Shown piece by piece: positions 36,586 through 45,676 of a stretch of DNA of 64,000 nt. A model generated the notes under the pieces. That model made no database searches, had not been told where the DNA came from, and worked only from the letters and a program-made list of their open reading frames with translations. The position numbers and the translations under genes were made by a program. The number at the start of each line of letters is the position of its first letter. Positions within the stretch are counted from its first letter, which is position 1. The DNA lies in the NCBI RefSeq assembly GCF_023206215.1, contig NZ_CP065800.1:496001-560000 (forward strand), read 5' to 3'. The DNA is from Butyrivibrio fibrisolvens (GTDB lineage Bacteria; Bacillota; Clostridia; Lachnospirales; Lachnospiraceae).

Positions 36586-38607
36586 TTAGTATAACTTAGC
36601 ACCTGCAGGAATGTGGTTATCAACCATGAGAAGGTGAAGCTCTTCCTCTTCGGAATCCTTCTTGTTGTTAACTGCAGAAAGAAGCATACCACAGGATTCA
36701 ATGCCCATCATAGCTCTTGGAGGAAGATTTGTAATAGCTACAAGTGTCTTACCTACAAGCTCTTCAGGTTCATAGAATGCATGAATTCCTGAAAGGATAG
36801 TTCTGTCTGTTCCTGTTCCATCATCAAGTGTGAACTGAAGGAGCTTCTTGGACTTAGGTACTGCTACGCAGTTCTTAACCTTAACTGCTCTGAAGTCTGA
36901 CTTTGAGAATGTCTCGAAGTCAACGTTCTCTTCGAATAAAGGCTCAATCTTAACATTAGAGAAGTCAATCTTGTTGTTAGGTGTGAAGAATCCTGTAGAC
37001 TCTTCTTCAGCTTCTGCTGACTTTCTTGCGTTTGGATCAAGTGACTTAAGTGCAGGCCACAGCAGTACGTCACGGATGCTTGGAGCATTAGTAAGGAGCA
37101 TGCAAAGTCTGTCGATACCGTATCCGATACCACCTGTAGGAGGCATACCGATCTCCATAGCATTGAGGAAGTCTTCATCTGTGTGGTTAGCTTCCTCATC
37201 ACCGGCTGCTGCAAGAGCATCCTGTGCCTTGAAACGCTCTCTCTGATCGATAGGATCGTTGAGCTCTGAGTATGCGTTACACATCTCCCATCCGTTGATG
37301 TAAAGCTCAAAACGCTCTACCTTTGAAGGATCAGAAGGCTTTCTCTTAGTAAGAGGTGAGATTTCAACAGGGTGATCCATGATGAATGTAGGCTGGATCA
37401 TCTTGTCTTCACAGAACTCTTCGAAGAAGAGGTTAAGGATATCACCCTTTGTATCGTGACCTGCTTCGATCTCGAGACCCTTCTCCTTAGCAAGTGCTAC
37501 TGCAGCTTCTGCAGACTCGATAGTTTCGAAATCAACGCCTGCATATTCCTTAACTGCATCAGACATTGTAAGTCTCTTGAAAGGCTTACCAAGGTCGATG
37601 ACCTTATCACCATATGTGATCTGAGTTGTACCACATACAGTCTCAGCAAGATATCTGAACATGGACTCTGTAAGTTCCATCATTCCTTCATAATCTGTGT
37701 ATGCCTGATAGAGCTCCATGAGTGTGAACTCAGGATTGTGACGAGGATCTGTTCCTTCGTTACGGAATACACGACCGATCTCGTATACTCTTTCCATTCC
37801 ACCTACGATAAGTCTCTTAAGGTAAAGCTCAAGAGAGATACGAAGCTTTCTGTCTTCTCCGAGTGCGTTGTAGTGTGTGATGAATGGTCTTGCTGCAGCA
37901 CCACCTGCATTTTCAACAAGCATAGGTGTCTCAACTTCCATGAAATCACGTCCTGATAAGAAGTTACGGATCTCACGAAGGATAGCAGACCTTTTCTTGA
38001 ATGTCTCCTTAACGTCTTCATTCATTACAAGGTCAACATATCTCTGTCTATATCTTGTCTCTGTATCTGTAAGGCCGTGGAACTTCTCAGGAAGCGGCAT
38101 AAGAGACTTTGAAAGAAGTGTAAGCTCAAAAGCGTGAACTGAAAGCTCACCTGTCTTGGTCTTAAATACAAAGCCCTTGATTCCTACGATATCACCGATA
38201 TCCATACGCTTGAACTCAGCATATGCTTCATCACCAAGATCGTTACGTGATACATATACCTGCATACGTCCGTCTCTGTCCTGGATATTGCAGAAAGATG
38301 CCTTACCCATTACACGCTTGGACATCATACGACCTGCGATGGATACGATCTTCTCTGCAGGGATATCTTCTCTGCTTGGAGTTATAGTCTTGCCATCTTC
38401 TCCTACTTCAAGAACTGTCTCAAGCTTTTCTACGTTATCACGAATTTCCTGTGTGTGATGTGTCTGATCATATTTTACTATCTGGAAAGGATCCTTGCCG
38501 GCATCCTGTAACTCCTTAAGCTTATCACGTCTTACCTGACGAAGTCTTCCTACATCCTGCTCTTCTGCGGGAGCAGCACCCTTGTTCTGCTGATTGTTAT
38601 CTGCCAT
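36586..38607 (-). CDS. lysS: lysyl-tRNA synthetase fused to a C-terminal Trbp111-type tRNA-binding domain
   Basis: 673 aa, about 170 longer than ordinary class II LysRS. N-terminal OB fold (VSIAGRMMSKRVMGKASFCN, IQDRDGRMQVYVSRNDLG), catalytic core with ETPMLVENAGGAAARPF, RVFRNEGTDPRHNPEFTLME (motif 2) and GGIGYGIDRLCMLLTN (motif 3). After about residue 565 comes a tRNA-binding OB domain: FSKSDFRAVKVKNCVAVPKS, SGIHAFYEPEELVGKTLVAI and MGIESCGMLLSAV. This resembles the tail of MetRS. It is last in the birA-coaX-DUF6145-dusB-greA-lysS order. The reading frame is continuous, so it is a genuine fusion. Confidence 0.95.
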   Translation of the reverse strand: MADNNQQNKGAAPAEEQDVGRLRQVRRDKLKELQDAGKDPFQIVKYDQTHHTQEIRDNVEKLETVLEVGEDGKTITPSREDIPAEKIVSIAGRMMSKRVMGKASFCNIQDRDGRMQVYVSRNDLGDEAYAEFKRMDIGDIVGIKGFVFKTKTGELSVHAFELTLLSKSLMPLPEKFHGLTDTETRYRQRYVDLVMNEDVKETFKKRSAILREIRNFLSGRDFMEVETPMLVENAGGAAARPFITHYNALGEDRKLRISLELYLKRLIVGGMERVYEIGRVFRNEGTDPRHNPEFTLMELYQAYTDYEGMMELTESMFRYLAETVCGTTQITYGDKVIDLGKPFKRLTMSDAVKEYAGVDFETIESAEAAVALAKEKGLEIEAGHDTKGDILNLFFEEFCEDKMIQPTFIMDHPVEISPLTKRKPSDPSKVERFELYINGWEMCNAYSELNDPIDQRERFKAQDALAAAGDEEANHTDEDFLNAMEIGMPPTGGIGYGIDRLCMLLTNAPSIRDVLLWPALKSLDPNARKSAEAEEESTGFFTPNNKIDFSNVKIEPLFEENVDFETFSKSDFRAVKVKNCVAVPKSKKLLQFTLDDGTGTDRTILSGIHAFYEPEELVGKTLVAITNLPPRAMMGIESCGMLLSAVNNKKDSEEEELHLLMVDNHIPAGAKLY

Positions 38608-38677
38608 TTCTTACCTCACTTACAGAATCTTTTTTATATCAGCCTGCATTAAATTCATGCAGGCTCATTTACGCAAC

Positions 38678-38706
38678 AAAAGTCCTGTGCATAACACAGG
38701 ACTTTT
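38678..38706 (-). terminator. terminator of greA (bidirectional shape)
   Basis: AAAAGTCCTGTG - CATAA - CACAGGACTTTT, 110 bp past the greA stop. A second stem AGCCTGCAT/ATGCAGGCT (38641-38665) lies between it and lysS and could belong to the lysS leader. Confidence 0.7.
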
Positions 38707-38815
38707 ACTTCGAGTCATATTCTCACGAAACGTGCACAAATACGCGCTTCTGAAAAAAGTTCAAGAATCACACACAATTACCAGCCGATGCACACGGCCT
38801 AATACAAGTTAATCC

Positions 38816-39301
38816 TTATGCGATCTGAGGGCGCTCGATCTCAAGTACTTTGAACTTAAGAACGCCAACCTGAGTCTCAACCTTAACAGTCTGGTTCTTC
38901 TTAGCTCCGATAAGAGCCTTACCTACAGGAGACTCGTTAGAAATCTTGCCCTTGAGGGAATCTGCCTCTGATGATCCTACGATCTTATAAACAACTTCCT
39001 CGTCAAGCTCCATGTCCTTAACCTTAACTTTGCAGCCGATGGAGATCTTATCAAGATCAACCTCTTCTTCTACTACAACTTCTGCATTCTTAAGGATCTT
39101 CTCAAGCTCTTCGATTCTTGCTTCGATATCACGCTGCTCATCTTTAGCTGCATCATATTCAGCATTCTCAGAAAGGTCGCCCTGCTCACGAGCTTCTTTG
39201 ATCTTCTCTGCAACTTCTTTTCTTTTTACAACCTTAAGGTTTTCGAGCTCGTCCTCGTACTTCTTCAGGCCTTCGTAAGTTAAAATCTTCTTCTCATCCA
39301 T
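38816..39301 (-). CDS. greA: transcription elongation factor GreA
   Basis: 161 aa. Rescues backtracked RNA polymerase. N-terminal coiled coil with [20 protein letters not shown] and [28 protein letters not shown], whose acidic tip (DLSENAEYD) reaches the polymerase active site. C-terminal FKBP-like domain ends [21 protein letters not shown] composite transposon lies directly upstream, so its original promoter or operon link to dusB may have been changed. Confidence 0.97.
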   Translation of the reverse strand: MDEKKILTYEGLKKYEDELENLKVVKRKEVAEKIKEAREQGDLSENAEYDAAKDEQRDIEARIEELEKILKNAEVVVEEEVDLDKISIGCKVKVKDMELDEEVVYKIVGSSEADSLKGKISNESPVGKALIGAKKNQTVKVETQVGVLKFKVLEIERPQIA

Positions 39302-39363
39302 GGTCTGCTTGCGCCTCCTAAAAATCTTTATTTAAAACATTACTTTTGTCAAATATCGTATAA

Positions 39364-39388
39364 GTAGAATATAACTCGTATATTCTAC
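39364..39388. repeat. palindrome upstream of greA, next to the transposon
   Basis: GTAGAATATA - ACTCG - TATATTCTAC, ending 3 bp before the left 48-bp target duplication. It could be an operator for greA or a structural insertion target. Confidence 0.6.
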
Positions 39389-39391
39389 ATT

Positions 39392-39439
39392 AATATATTT
39401 CAAAACGCAATAGGATTTTTCTTTTTGCCGATAAAACAC
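39392..39439. repeat. left copy of 48-bp direct repeat (target duplication)
   Basis: Identical to 47633-47680. It begins AATATATTTCAAAACGCAAT and ends GCCGATAAAACAC. It borders the left end of the first IS copy; the partner borders the right end of the second. Minimum certain length is about 41 bp because edge bases also match IS ends. Confidence 0.9.
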
Positions 39440-41395
39440 GGTAGTTTGACAGTTCAATAAAATAATAATACCTTACAGACCGCTTAAGGTCTGTATTTTT
39501 TATGTCAATTTTATGGTGTTATACTATCGCAATGTATCGCAATGTGTGTTATAATAAGGTGTGGAGGTTTTGCATATGAGAGTGATAACATCTAAATCCA
39601 AAAACGCCGAATCATTCTACATTTCTAAAGGGTATATCAATGATAAAGGTATCAACACTTCTACGATTATCAGAAAACTTGGAACCTTACAGGAACTAAT
39701 AAAAGAACACGGGCCAACAAGAGATGATGTTATGGCATGGGCTAAAGAGGAAGCAAGACTCGAAACACTGAAATATAAAGAAGACCAGCAATCGAAGTCT
39801 GTCCAGATAACATTCCATGCCAACAGACAGCTCGATTATAATCAGCAAGTACTTCACCGCGGAGGATACCTATTCCTTCAATACATTTACTATTCCCTGG
39901 CATTAGATAAAACCTGCAGAAAACTTAGAGATAAATATAAGTTCAAGTACGATATCAATGCTATTCTTTCGGACATGATTTTCGCAAGAATTCTTGAACC
40001 ATCAAGTAAAAGATCTTCATTTAAAGTAGCTTCTGAATTCTTAGAAAAGCCAACATATAAACTTCATGATATATACCGCGCATTGGATGTTCTTGGAAAT
40101 GAATGTGAATTCATTCAATCCGAGGTTTATAAAAACAGCCATCTTATTGGCAAAAGAAATGACAAAATCCTCTTCTACGATTGCACTAATTACTACTTTG
40201 AGATTGAGCAGGAAGACGGCGATAAGAAATATGGCAAGAGTAAAGAACACCGCCCAAATCCAATCATACAAATGGGTATGTTTATGGACGGTGACGGTAT
40301 TCCTTTAGCTTTTTCGTTGTTTCCAGGCAATGCCAATGAGCAGACTTCGCTTAAGCCTCTTGAAGAAAAAGTACTGTCTGAATTCGGATGCCAAAAATTC
40401 ATATATTGTAGTGATGCAGGGCTTGGTTCAGAGAAGATAAGGAACTACAACCACATGGGTGAACGGGCATTTATCGTGACTCAGTCCATCAAGAAGCTTA
40501 ACGCTGAAGATAAAAAATGGGCATTAGATGGCGAAGGCTTCAAAAGATTATCAGACGATACTCTTGTAGATATATCAAAACTATCTGATGATGATACTGA
40601 TTTATACTACAAAGAAGAACCCTACACTCCCAAGAAACTCCATCAACGTCTTATAGTCACCTATTCTCCAAAGTTTGCCAAGTATCAGAAAGCAATCCGT
40701 GAGTCACAGGTGGAACGTGCGCAGAAACTTATCGATTCTGGTTCAACAAAACGGAACAGGAAAAATCCCAACGATCCGGCACGTTTTATCGGCAAGATTG
40801 CTGTAACCGATAGCGGAGAAGCTGCAAACATACATAATTACCTTGATACAGACAAGATTGAACAGGAATCTCTTTACGATGGCATGTATGCTGTTTCAAC
40901 AGATCTTCTAGATGATCCTGTAAGCGATATATTGAAAGTCAGTGAAGGTCGCTGGGAGATAGAGGAATGTTTCAGGATTATGAAAACAGATTTTGAAGCA
41001 AGACCTGTATTTCTTCAGAATGATGTTAGGATTAAAGCACACTTTCTTACTTGTTTTCTTGCTCTAATCATCTATAGATATTTAGAAAAACGCATTGATA
41101 GCAGATACACTTGTAATGATATACTCAGCACACTAAAAGAAATGAACTTTGCAGGAATCAAAGAACAAGGCTATATACCAACATATCAGAGAACAAAACT
41201 AACCGATAATCTCCATGAAGCCTGCGGTTTCAGAACAGACTTTGAGTTCATCACCAAAAGTCAAAGAAAACAATTCAAAAAAACAGTAAAGGAAGATAGA
41301 AATTACTATACTTTAAAACGAAGAAAAAAGTCTCGCTATGCCTCTATATATGAGGGTTACGAGACTTTTTGTTATTCCAAACTGTCAAAGATGGG
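39440..41395 (+). mobile_element. IS1634-family insertion sequence, copy 1 (intact)
   Basis: 1956 bp. Ends GGTAGTTTGACAGTT on the left and, in complement, CCATCTTTGACAGTTT on the right (imperfect terminal inverted repeat sharing TTTGACAGTT). Copy 2 is nearly identical over its full length. A stem ACAGACC/GGTCTGT with T-run near the left end and another across the end of the gene flank the transposase. Confidence 0.9.
39472..39503 (+). terminator. outward-shielding terminator inside IS left end
   Basis: TTACAGACC - GCTTAA - GGTCTGTATTTTTT. Located between the left inverted repeat and the transposase start, it should stop transcription entering from outside. Identical in copy 2 (about 45709-45740). 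Confidence 0.7.
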
Positions 41396-41402
41396 AATAT
41401 AA
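39576..41402 (+). CDS. IS1634-family DDE transposase (intact copy)
   Basis: 608 aa. Conserved acidic residues are visible: ILFYDCTNYYFEIEQ (first Asp), KFIYCSDAGLGSEKIRN (second Asp) and GRWEIEECFRIMKTDFEARPVF (Glu in the YREK-like region). ATG at 39576 follows GGAGG at 8 bp; a GTG 15 bp upstream is possible but less well placed. The last codons run past the presumed IS end by a few bases. This copy has no frameshift, so it could still be active. Confidence 0.93.
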   Translation: MRVITSKSKNAESFYISKGYINDKGINTSTIIRKLGTLQELIKEHGPTRDDVMAWAKEEARLETLKYKEDQQSKSVQITFHANRQLDYNQQVLHRGGYLFLQYIYYSLALDKTCRKLRDKYKFKYDINAILSDMIFARILEPSSKRSSFKVASEFLEKPTYKLHDIYRALDVLGNECEFIQSEVYKNSHLIGKRNDKILFYDCTNYYFEIEQEDGDKKYGKSKEHRPNPIIQMGMFMDGDGIPLAFSLFPGNANEQTSLKPLEEKVLSEFGCQKFIYCSDAGLGSEKIRNYNHMGERAFIVTQSIKKLNAEDKKWALDGEGFKRLSDDTLVDISKLSDDDTDLYYKEEPYTPKKLHQRLIVTYSPKFAKYQKAIRESQVERAQKLIDSGSTKRNRKNPNDPARFIGKIAVTDSGEAANIHNYLDTDKIEQESLYDGMYAVSTDLLDDPVSDILKVSEGRWEIEECFRIMKTDFEARPVFLQNDVRIKAHFLTCFLALIIYRYLEKRIDSRYTCNDILSTLKEMNFAGIKEQGYIPTYQRTKLTDNLHEACGFRTDFEFITKSQRKQFKKTVKEDRNYYTLKRRKKSRYASIYEGYETFCYSKLSKMGI

Positions 41403-41432
41403 CACACTTTACCTGCATATGCTTAAAAAATA

Positions 41433-41476
41433 AAAAAACAGCTCTGACCATTTTGGTTTTAGGCCAGAGCTGCTTT
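41433..41476 (-). terminator. terminator of the MCP gene
   Basis: Minus strand: CAGCTCTGGCC, loop, GGTCAGAGCTG, TTTTTTT. 15 bp past the stop. Confidence 0.8.
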
Positions 41477-41490
41477 ATCTTTACTTTAAG

Positions 41491-43521
41491 TTACAATCTG
41501 AACTGCTTTATAAGTCCTTCAATCCTGTCAGAAGACTCGGATACTGCAGAAGCACTTCCATCAACTCCTCTGGAGTTTTCTGCAACCTGTTCAGCACTAG
41601 ATGCAAGTGTTGTAGCTGTAGCACTTACTTCCTCCGTGCTGGCTGACTGTTCCTCAGAAATAGCTGCCATGGAAGTTGCGATCTCATCAACATTGCCGAC
41701 TTTGGCGATCATTTCGCTTACAATATCACTGGTCTCATCAAGACTTCTGAATATCTCTTCAAAGGTTTCACCTGTTGTATTAACAGCTTCAAGGTTTGCA
41801 CTGATCTCTTCCATATTGGCCTGGGACTTTTCTGAAAGATCATGGATCTGTGCTGTTATATCCTTAATGATCTCGGCGATCTGAGTTGTCGAATCTGCAC
41901 TGTTATTTGCAAGCTGTCCAATCTCTGAAGCAACAACAGCAAATCCTTTACCGGCTTCTCCAGCTCTTGCAGCTTCAATTGATGCATTGAGAGAAAGAAG
42001 ATTAGTTTCTGATGCAATAGAATTGATCATCTCAATAATAGAATTGATCTTATTAGCAGATTCTCCAACCACAACTACTACTTCGTTCATTTCTTCCATT
42101 GATGATGAGATATTGGACATTCCTTTTTGAACTATTTCCATATCTCTTTGACCATCTCTAGCCTTGGTAACCAGACTACTCATAGTCTCTTTGGTCTGAT
42201 TACTCTTATCAGTAAGGTTACTAACTTCCTGTGCCAGTGTAGTAGCCTGTTCTGCAAGCTCTGTAACAGCATTGGCCATATCATTCATAGCTTCCTGGAT
42301 CTGCTGCATTGCCTTGTTCTGTTCATCAGCCTGGGCATTCAGATCACTGGATGCATTCTTACTGTTATTGGCCTCTGTTGCAAGCTTTCCTGTAACTCCC
42401 TTAAGCTCTGCGAGGGTATCACGCATCTGGTTAACATAGTCGAACATGTTGTTGTTCATAAGGCCGATCTCGTTAACATTGTCTCCGCCTTTTTGGATAT
42501 CAACAGTAAAGTCTCCATCTGCGATCCTTGTAATATTGTTAGTAAGTGAGCTTACTGGCTTAGTGATCATTCTTGTGATGATATTGAGCATGATGATAGC
42601 CATAATAAGGATCATTACAGCTGCCATAATAATACTTATCATGATGAATCTATTAAGTGATGCCAGAACCTCAGATACTTTTACAAAAGAAACAAGGTAC
42701 CAGTTTGTTCCTTCTACCTGGTCAAATGCAACATAGTAGTCATATCCATCTGTTCCATGAATTGTTATGATCTCATCCGTTCCACCGGAACTTGTAATGC
42801 TTGCCACCTGCTGGATAAATCCATCATCAGGATAATCTGAAACATCTTTTCCTATCTGGTCCTCCGCCGGTGAAGCTACCATAGTAGTACCAGAGAACAT
42901 CATTGTTGCACCTGTGCCAAGAGGTTTAAATGCACTGGTTGTCTTAGAAATATTATTGAGTACAATGTCTGCTGCAATAACACCGCTCCTACCATCTTTA
43001 AGTGTTATCTTTCTTGAGATAGATGCAACCATTTCCTTACTGTTAGCATCTATTGAAGGCTCATTAACAGTCATTGTGCTGTAGTTAAGGCCTTCTATAT
43101 ACCATGGTCTTTGTGTAGGATCGTAATCATCTTCAGGCACCCATCCCGAAGCATCTATATAGTCTTTATTGGATAATCCAATATAAAATCCAAGCTCAGT
43201 CTCAGAAAACTGTGACATACTAAAGCCATAGATATCCACTATTTCCTGATCGTTTTTAAAGTCTGTAGATTCAATAGTTTGTGCAAGGCCTTCAAAATAT
43301 GATGTGATCTTTTGGACCTCTCCACTGGTTTCAGCAGCATTAGCCCTTGCTTCCTCCGCCAAAGCTTTCGTAGCTAGATCCTTAATGACAGATTTTGCAC
43401 TGATAGCGATAAATGTAGTTACTATCGCAATAGCCAGGGTCATGATCGGCACGATGACCAGCAAAAGCTGCGCGCTGATATGCTTTCCTTTTTTTGATGT
43501 ACTACTAGTTTTTTTAGCCAT
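41491..43521 (-). CDS. methyl-accepting chemotaxis protein (transposon cargo)
   Basis: 676 aa membrane receptor. N-terminal membrane segment at about 18-40 ([20 protein letters not shown]), extracellular Cache-type sensor to about residue 290 with [12 protein letters not shown] and [20 protein letters not shown] motifs, a second membrane segment ([19 protein letters not shown]), a HAMP region ([18 protein letters not shown]), and the signalling helical hairpin with [20 protein letters not shown] and [18 protein letters not shown]. No C-terminal CheR-docking pentapeptide is seen. ATG at 43519-43521 follows GGAGG. It lies between two IS copies. Confidence 0.93.
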   Translation of the reverse strand: MAKKTSSTSKKGKHISAQLLLVIVPIMTLAIAIVTTFIAISAKSVIKDLATKALAEEARANAAETSGEVQKITSYFEGLAQTIESTDFKNDQEIVDIYGFSMSQFSETELGFYIGLSNKDYIDASGWVPEDDYDPTQRPWYIEGLNYSTMTVNEPSIDANSKEMVASISRKITLKDGRSGVIAADIVLNNISKTTSAFKPLGTGATMMFSGTTMVASPAEDQIGKDVSDYPDDGFIQQVASITSSGGTDEIITIHGTDGYDYYVAFDQVEGTNWYLVSFVKVSEVLASLNRFIMISIIMAAVMILIMAIIMLNIITRMITKPVSSLTNNITRIADGDFTVDIQKGGDNVNEIGLMNNNMFDYVNQMRDTLAELKGVTGKLATEANNSKNASSDLNAQADEQNKAMQQIQEAMNDMANAVTELAEQATTLAQEVSNLTDKSNQTKETMSSLVTKARDGQRDMEIVQKGMSNISSSMEEMNEVVVVVGESANKINSIIEMINSIASETNLLSLNASIEAARAGEAGKGFAVVASEIGQLANNSADSTTQIAEIIKDITAQIHDLSEKSQANMEEISANLEAVNTTGETFEEIFRSLDETSDIVSEMIAKVGNVDEIATSMAAISEEQSASTEEVSATATTLASSAEQVAENSRGVDGSASAVSESSDRIEGLIKQFRL

Positions 43522-43534
43522 GGGCACCCTCCTT

Positions 43535-43615
43535 GATAAAAAAAGAAACAAAAAACCAATTACGATATAAGCCTTACGCTTATATTTCGGATTTGAGCTT
43601 TTGTTTCTTTATATC
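43535..43615 (-). promoter_or_regulatory. 5' leader hairpin of the MCP gene, attenuator-like
   Basis: Minus strand: AAAGAAACAAAA pairs perfectly with TTTTGTTTCTTT across ~47 nt. That interval contains a smaller stem ATATAAGC/GCTTATAT. A T-run and then AAGGAGGG follow. This would place a terminator-like stem just before the ribosome site. Confidence 0.5.
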
Positions 43616-43930
43616 TCGAAGGATTGAAGAATCCTAAAAAACTCCTAATGTGCTTATATAAAAGCTTCGCAGAATATGTCTACCCTTACAGCATTGGTCA
43701 AAGATGTAGAAACGGAAGACAGAAAAGCTGATAGATCTGCTCTTCCATGGTATATTTCTATAACCATATCCTCCTACGCCCCGTTTGACACAGGAGATAT
43801 GTATTATGAAGAAAAAACCATCCTAACAACTCATTCCAAAATCGATTATGAGGATGACATTACAATCTAATCTTTCCATCGTATAAGCAAGAGAGACAAA
43901 CGTATTATTGTAAATCTTCTTAAGAATATG

Positions 43931-43984
43931 GCCATAAATAAATGAGTAGCGACGCTTGGGATCGCTACTCATTTATTTATGGCC
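43931..43984. terminator. bidirectional palindromic terminator
   Basis: GCCATAAATAAATGAGTAGCGA - CGCTTGGGA - TCGCTACTCATTTATTTATGGC, 22-bp perfect stem. It ends 17 bp past the ATPase stop codon and probably ends its transcript. Unusually long and perfect for a terminator. Confidence 0.75.
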
Positions 43985-44001
43985 ATTTTGGTTTTAGTAG
44001 A

Positions 44002-45582
44002 TTATGCCTTTACCTTCCATTCAGCCATCTGACGAGTTTCAGAGTCAAAACTTACTCCAATCTTATACAACGTTCTTTTATCTGCCGCATAAGTATCAGC
44101 ATAGTGCATATCGTCTATCTGTTTTAAGGCATTATCAGCACTGTCATCTCGTTTGAACTCAAAGAGGTAGACATAATTATTGGTTTCTACTGTACAGTCT
44201 ATTCTTCCAGCGTTTGTATGCTGCTCAAGACGTACATACTGTCCAAGTAATGTAAGTGTTATATAAAAAACTGATTGGAAATCATGCTCAAAAGGATCAT
44301 CATTTGAAGAATATGGAATTCCTGCAAAGATAGCCATAAATACCTTTTTTATATCATCCAAATCTCCTGCTTCTATATGATTTTTCAAAGATAAGATATC
44401 TTTTCCTGTTCCAGTGCCTGCATCTCCAACGTATACCGGTAGCAGACTTTTAAAGAATCCATATTGTACTTCATTATTAGGAAATCCCAGCGTATATGAC
44501 TGATCTCTTATATTATAATCTATGAGAGTCAGATAACCACTCTGATATAAAAGCGGAACAACATCAGGATTATCATCTCTGTAATCCTTTAGCATATCTT
44601 TGGTAGCGTAAAGGGTTTTATCATTGAATTTCCTGACATCGAAATTCATATTTCGTAGTCTTTTTACCAAAAAAGTCGGAGTGCCAGTCTCAAACCAATA
44701 TGAATCAAATTCTCTGTTAAATAATGCATTCAAAAGGCTATAGGGATTATAAACGCCGCTTCCTTTTTGATGGAAATGATAACCGTCATATTCCAGCTTT
44801 AGTTTTTCAAGACATTCCTCTGTGGTTAAGTCCTGTTCCTTAGCAAGATTCTCAACTTCAGGCCCAAAGTTATCCCTAATCTCTTTCTCTGTTATACCGC
44901 AGATATCTGCATAGTCCATGCTCATAGAGATATCCATGAGCTGATTAATATCACTAAATATACTAACCTTACTGAACTTTGTAACACCAGTAATAAAAAC
45001 AAACTGGATATGCGCATCCTCACTCTTTAAAACAGAGAAGAATCCCTTGAAAACAGCTTTATTGTGTTCTACCAATTGCTTGTTATCCATTGTCTCAAGC
45101 AGTGGCTTATCATATTCATCTACAAGAACAACGCAGCGCTTGCCAGTTTTTTCAAAAGCCGCCTTTAAAAGCAGACCAAATCTGGCACCAAGAGGCACCT
45201 TTTTTGATGTTTCTCCGTATAATTTCTCCCATTCCTGAAGCTGGACCTCAAGTATTGCCTCCAAGGCTCCATCTTCTGCAAAATTAGCTTTGTTAAAATC
45301 AAAATAAAAAACCGGGTAGGGTTGCCAGGCATCAGGATTATCTCTTTCAAGTTCCTCAATTTTCAAACCTTTAAAGAGTTCCTTTTTGCCTTCCCAATAC
45401 GCCTTCATTGTGGAAAGGAGAAGGCTCTTACCAAAGCGACGAGGACGACTCAAGAAATATGGCATGCCTGTATGAACCAATCGATATACATATTCAGTTT
45501 TATCAACATATAGATTGTTATTATCTATAAGCTTTTCGAAACTCTGAATGCCAACAGGCAATTGTCTGTTATTTAGTATCAT
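44002..45582 (-). CDS. AAA-ATPase-like protein with C-terminal PD-(D/E)XK nuclease domain (transposon cargo)
   Basis: 526 aa. N-terminal PF09820-type ATPase: LPVGIQSFEKLIDNNNLYVD, Walker-A-like FLSRPRRFGKSLLLST near residue 55, Walker B VVLVDEYDKPL, sensor VFITGVTKFSKVSIFSD. The C-terminal DUF1703 region has IDCTVETNNYVYLFEFKRD, matching a PD-(D/E)XK core (D...E-F-K). This family is highly multiplied in many gut Firmicutes and Bacteroidetes and its role is unknown; defence or mobile-element functions have been guessed. ATG at 45580-45582 chosen because the conserved domain begins there. Confidence 0.88.
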   Translation of the reverse strand: MILNNRQLPVGIQSFEKLIDNNNLYVDKTEYVYRLVHTGMPYFLSRPRRFGKSLLLSTMKAYWEGKKELFKGLKIEELERDNPDAWQPYPVFYFDFNKANFAEDGALEAILEVQLQEWEKLYGETSKKVPLGARFGLLLKAAFEKTGKRCVVLVDEYDKPLLETMDNKQLVEHNKAVFKGFFSVLKSEDAHIQFVFITGVTKFSKVSIFSDINQLMDISMSMDYADICGITEKEIRDNFGPEVENLAKEQDLTTEECLEKLKLEYDGYHFHQKGSGVYNPYSLLNALFNREFDSYWFETGTPTFLVKRLRNMNFDVRKFNDKTLYATKDMLKDYRDDNPDVVPLLYQSGYLTLIDYNIRDQSYTLGFPNNEVQYGFFKSLLPVYVGDAGTGTGKDILSLKNHIEAGDLDDIKKVFMAIFAGIPYSSNDDPFEHDFQSVFYITLTLLGQYVRLEQHTNAGRIDCTVETNNYVYLFEFKRDDSADNALKQIDDMHYADTYAADKRTLYKIGVSFDSETRQMAEWKVKA

Positions 45583-45676
45583 CTTCTGCGTATTCCTTTC
45601 CACCAACTACCCATATTATAGCATCACTTTGAGCAGCAAAGGAATGGTATCTATTTCAATATTCATCTTTAGGCTC

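Larger units (their letters stand above)
43522..44001. other. cargo intergenic region, 480 bp
   Basis: Between the ATPase gene and the MCP gene in the transposon cargo. It holds the MCP leader hairpin, an unsupported 64-codon open frame (43676-43870), and a perfect palindrome at 43931-43984. Otherwise AT-rich with no recognised gene. Confidence 0.5.

Noticed and set aside
37372-37956. 194-codon open frame on the plus strand
   Set aside because: Antisense to lysS with no family resemblance; shadow of the coding strand.
43535-43615. c-di-GMP riboswitch in the MCP leader
   Set aside because: Conserved GEMM-I or II aptamer motifs are not visible; only a simple stem is present.
43676-43870. 64-codon open frame in the transposon cargo
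   Set aside because: No ribosome site, no recognisable motif; could be real but I have nothing to support it.
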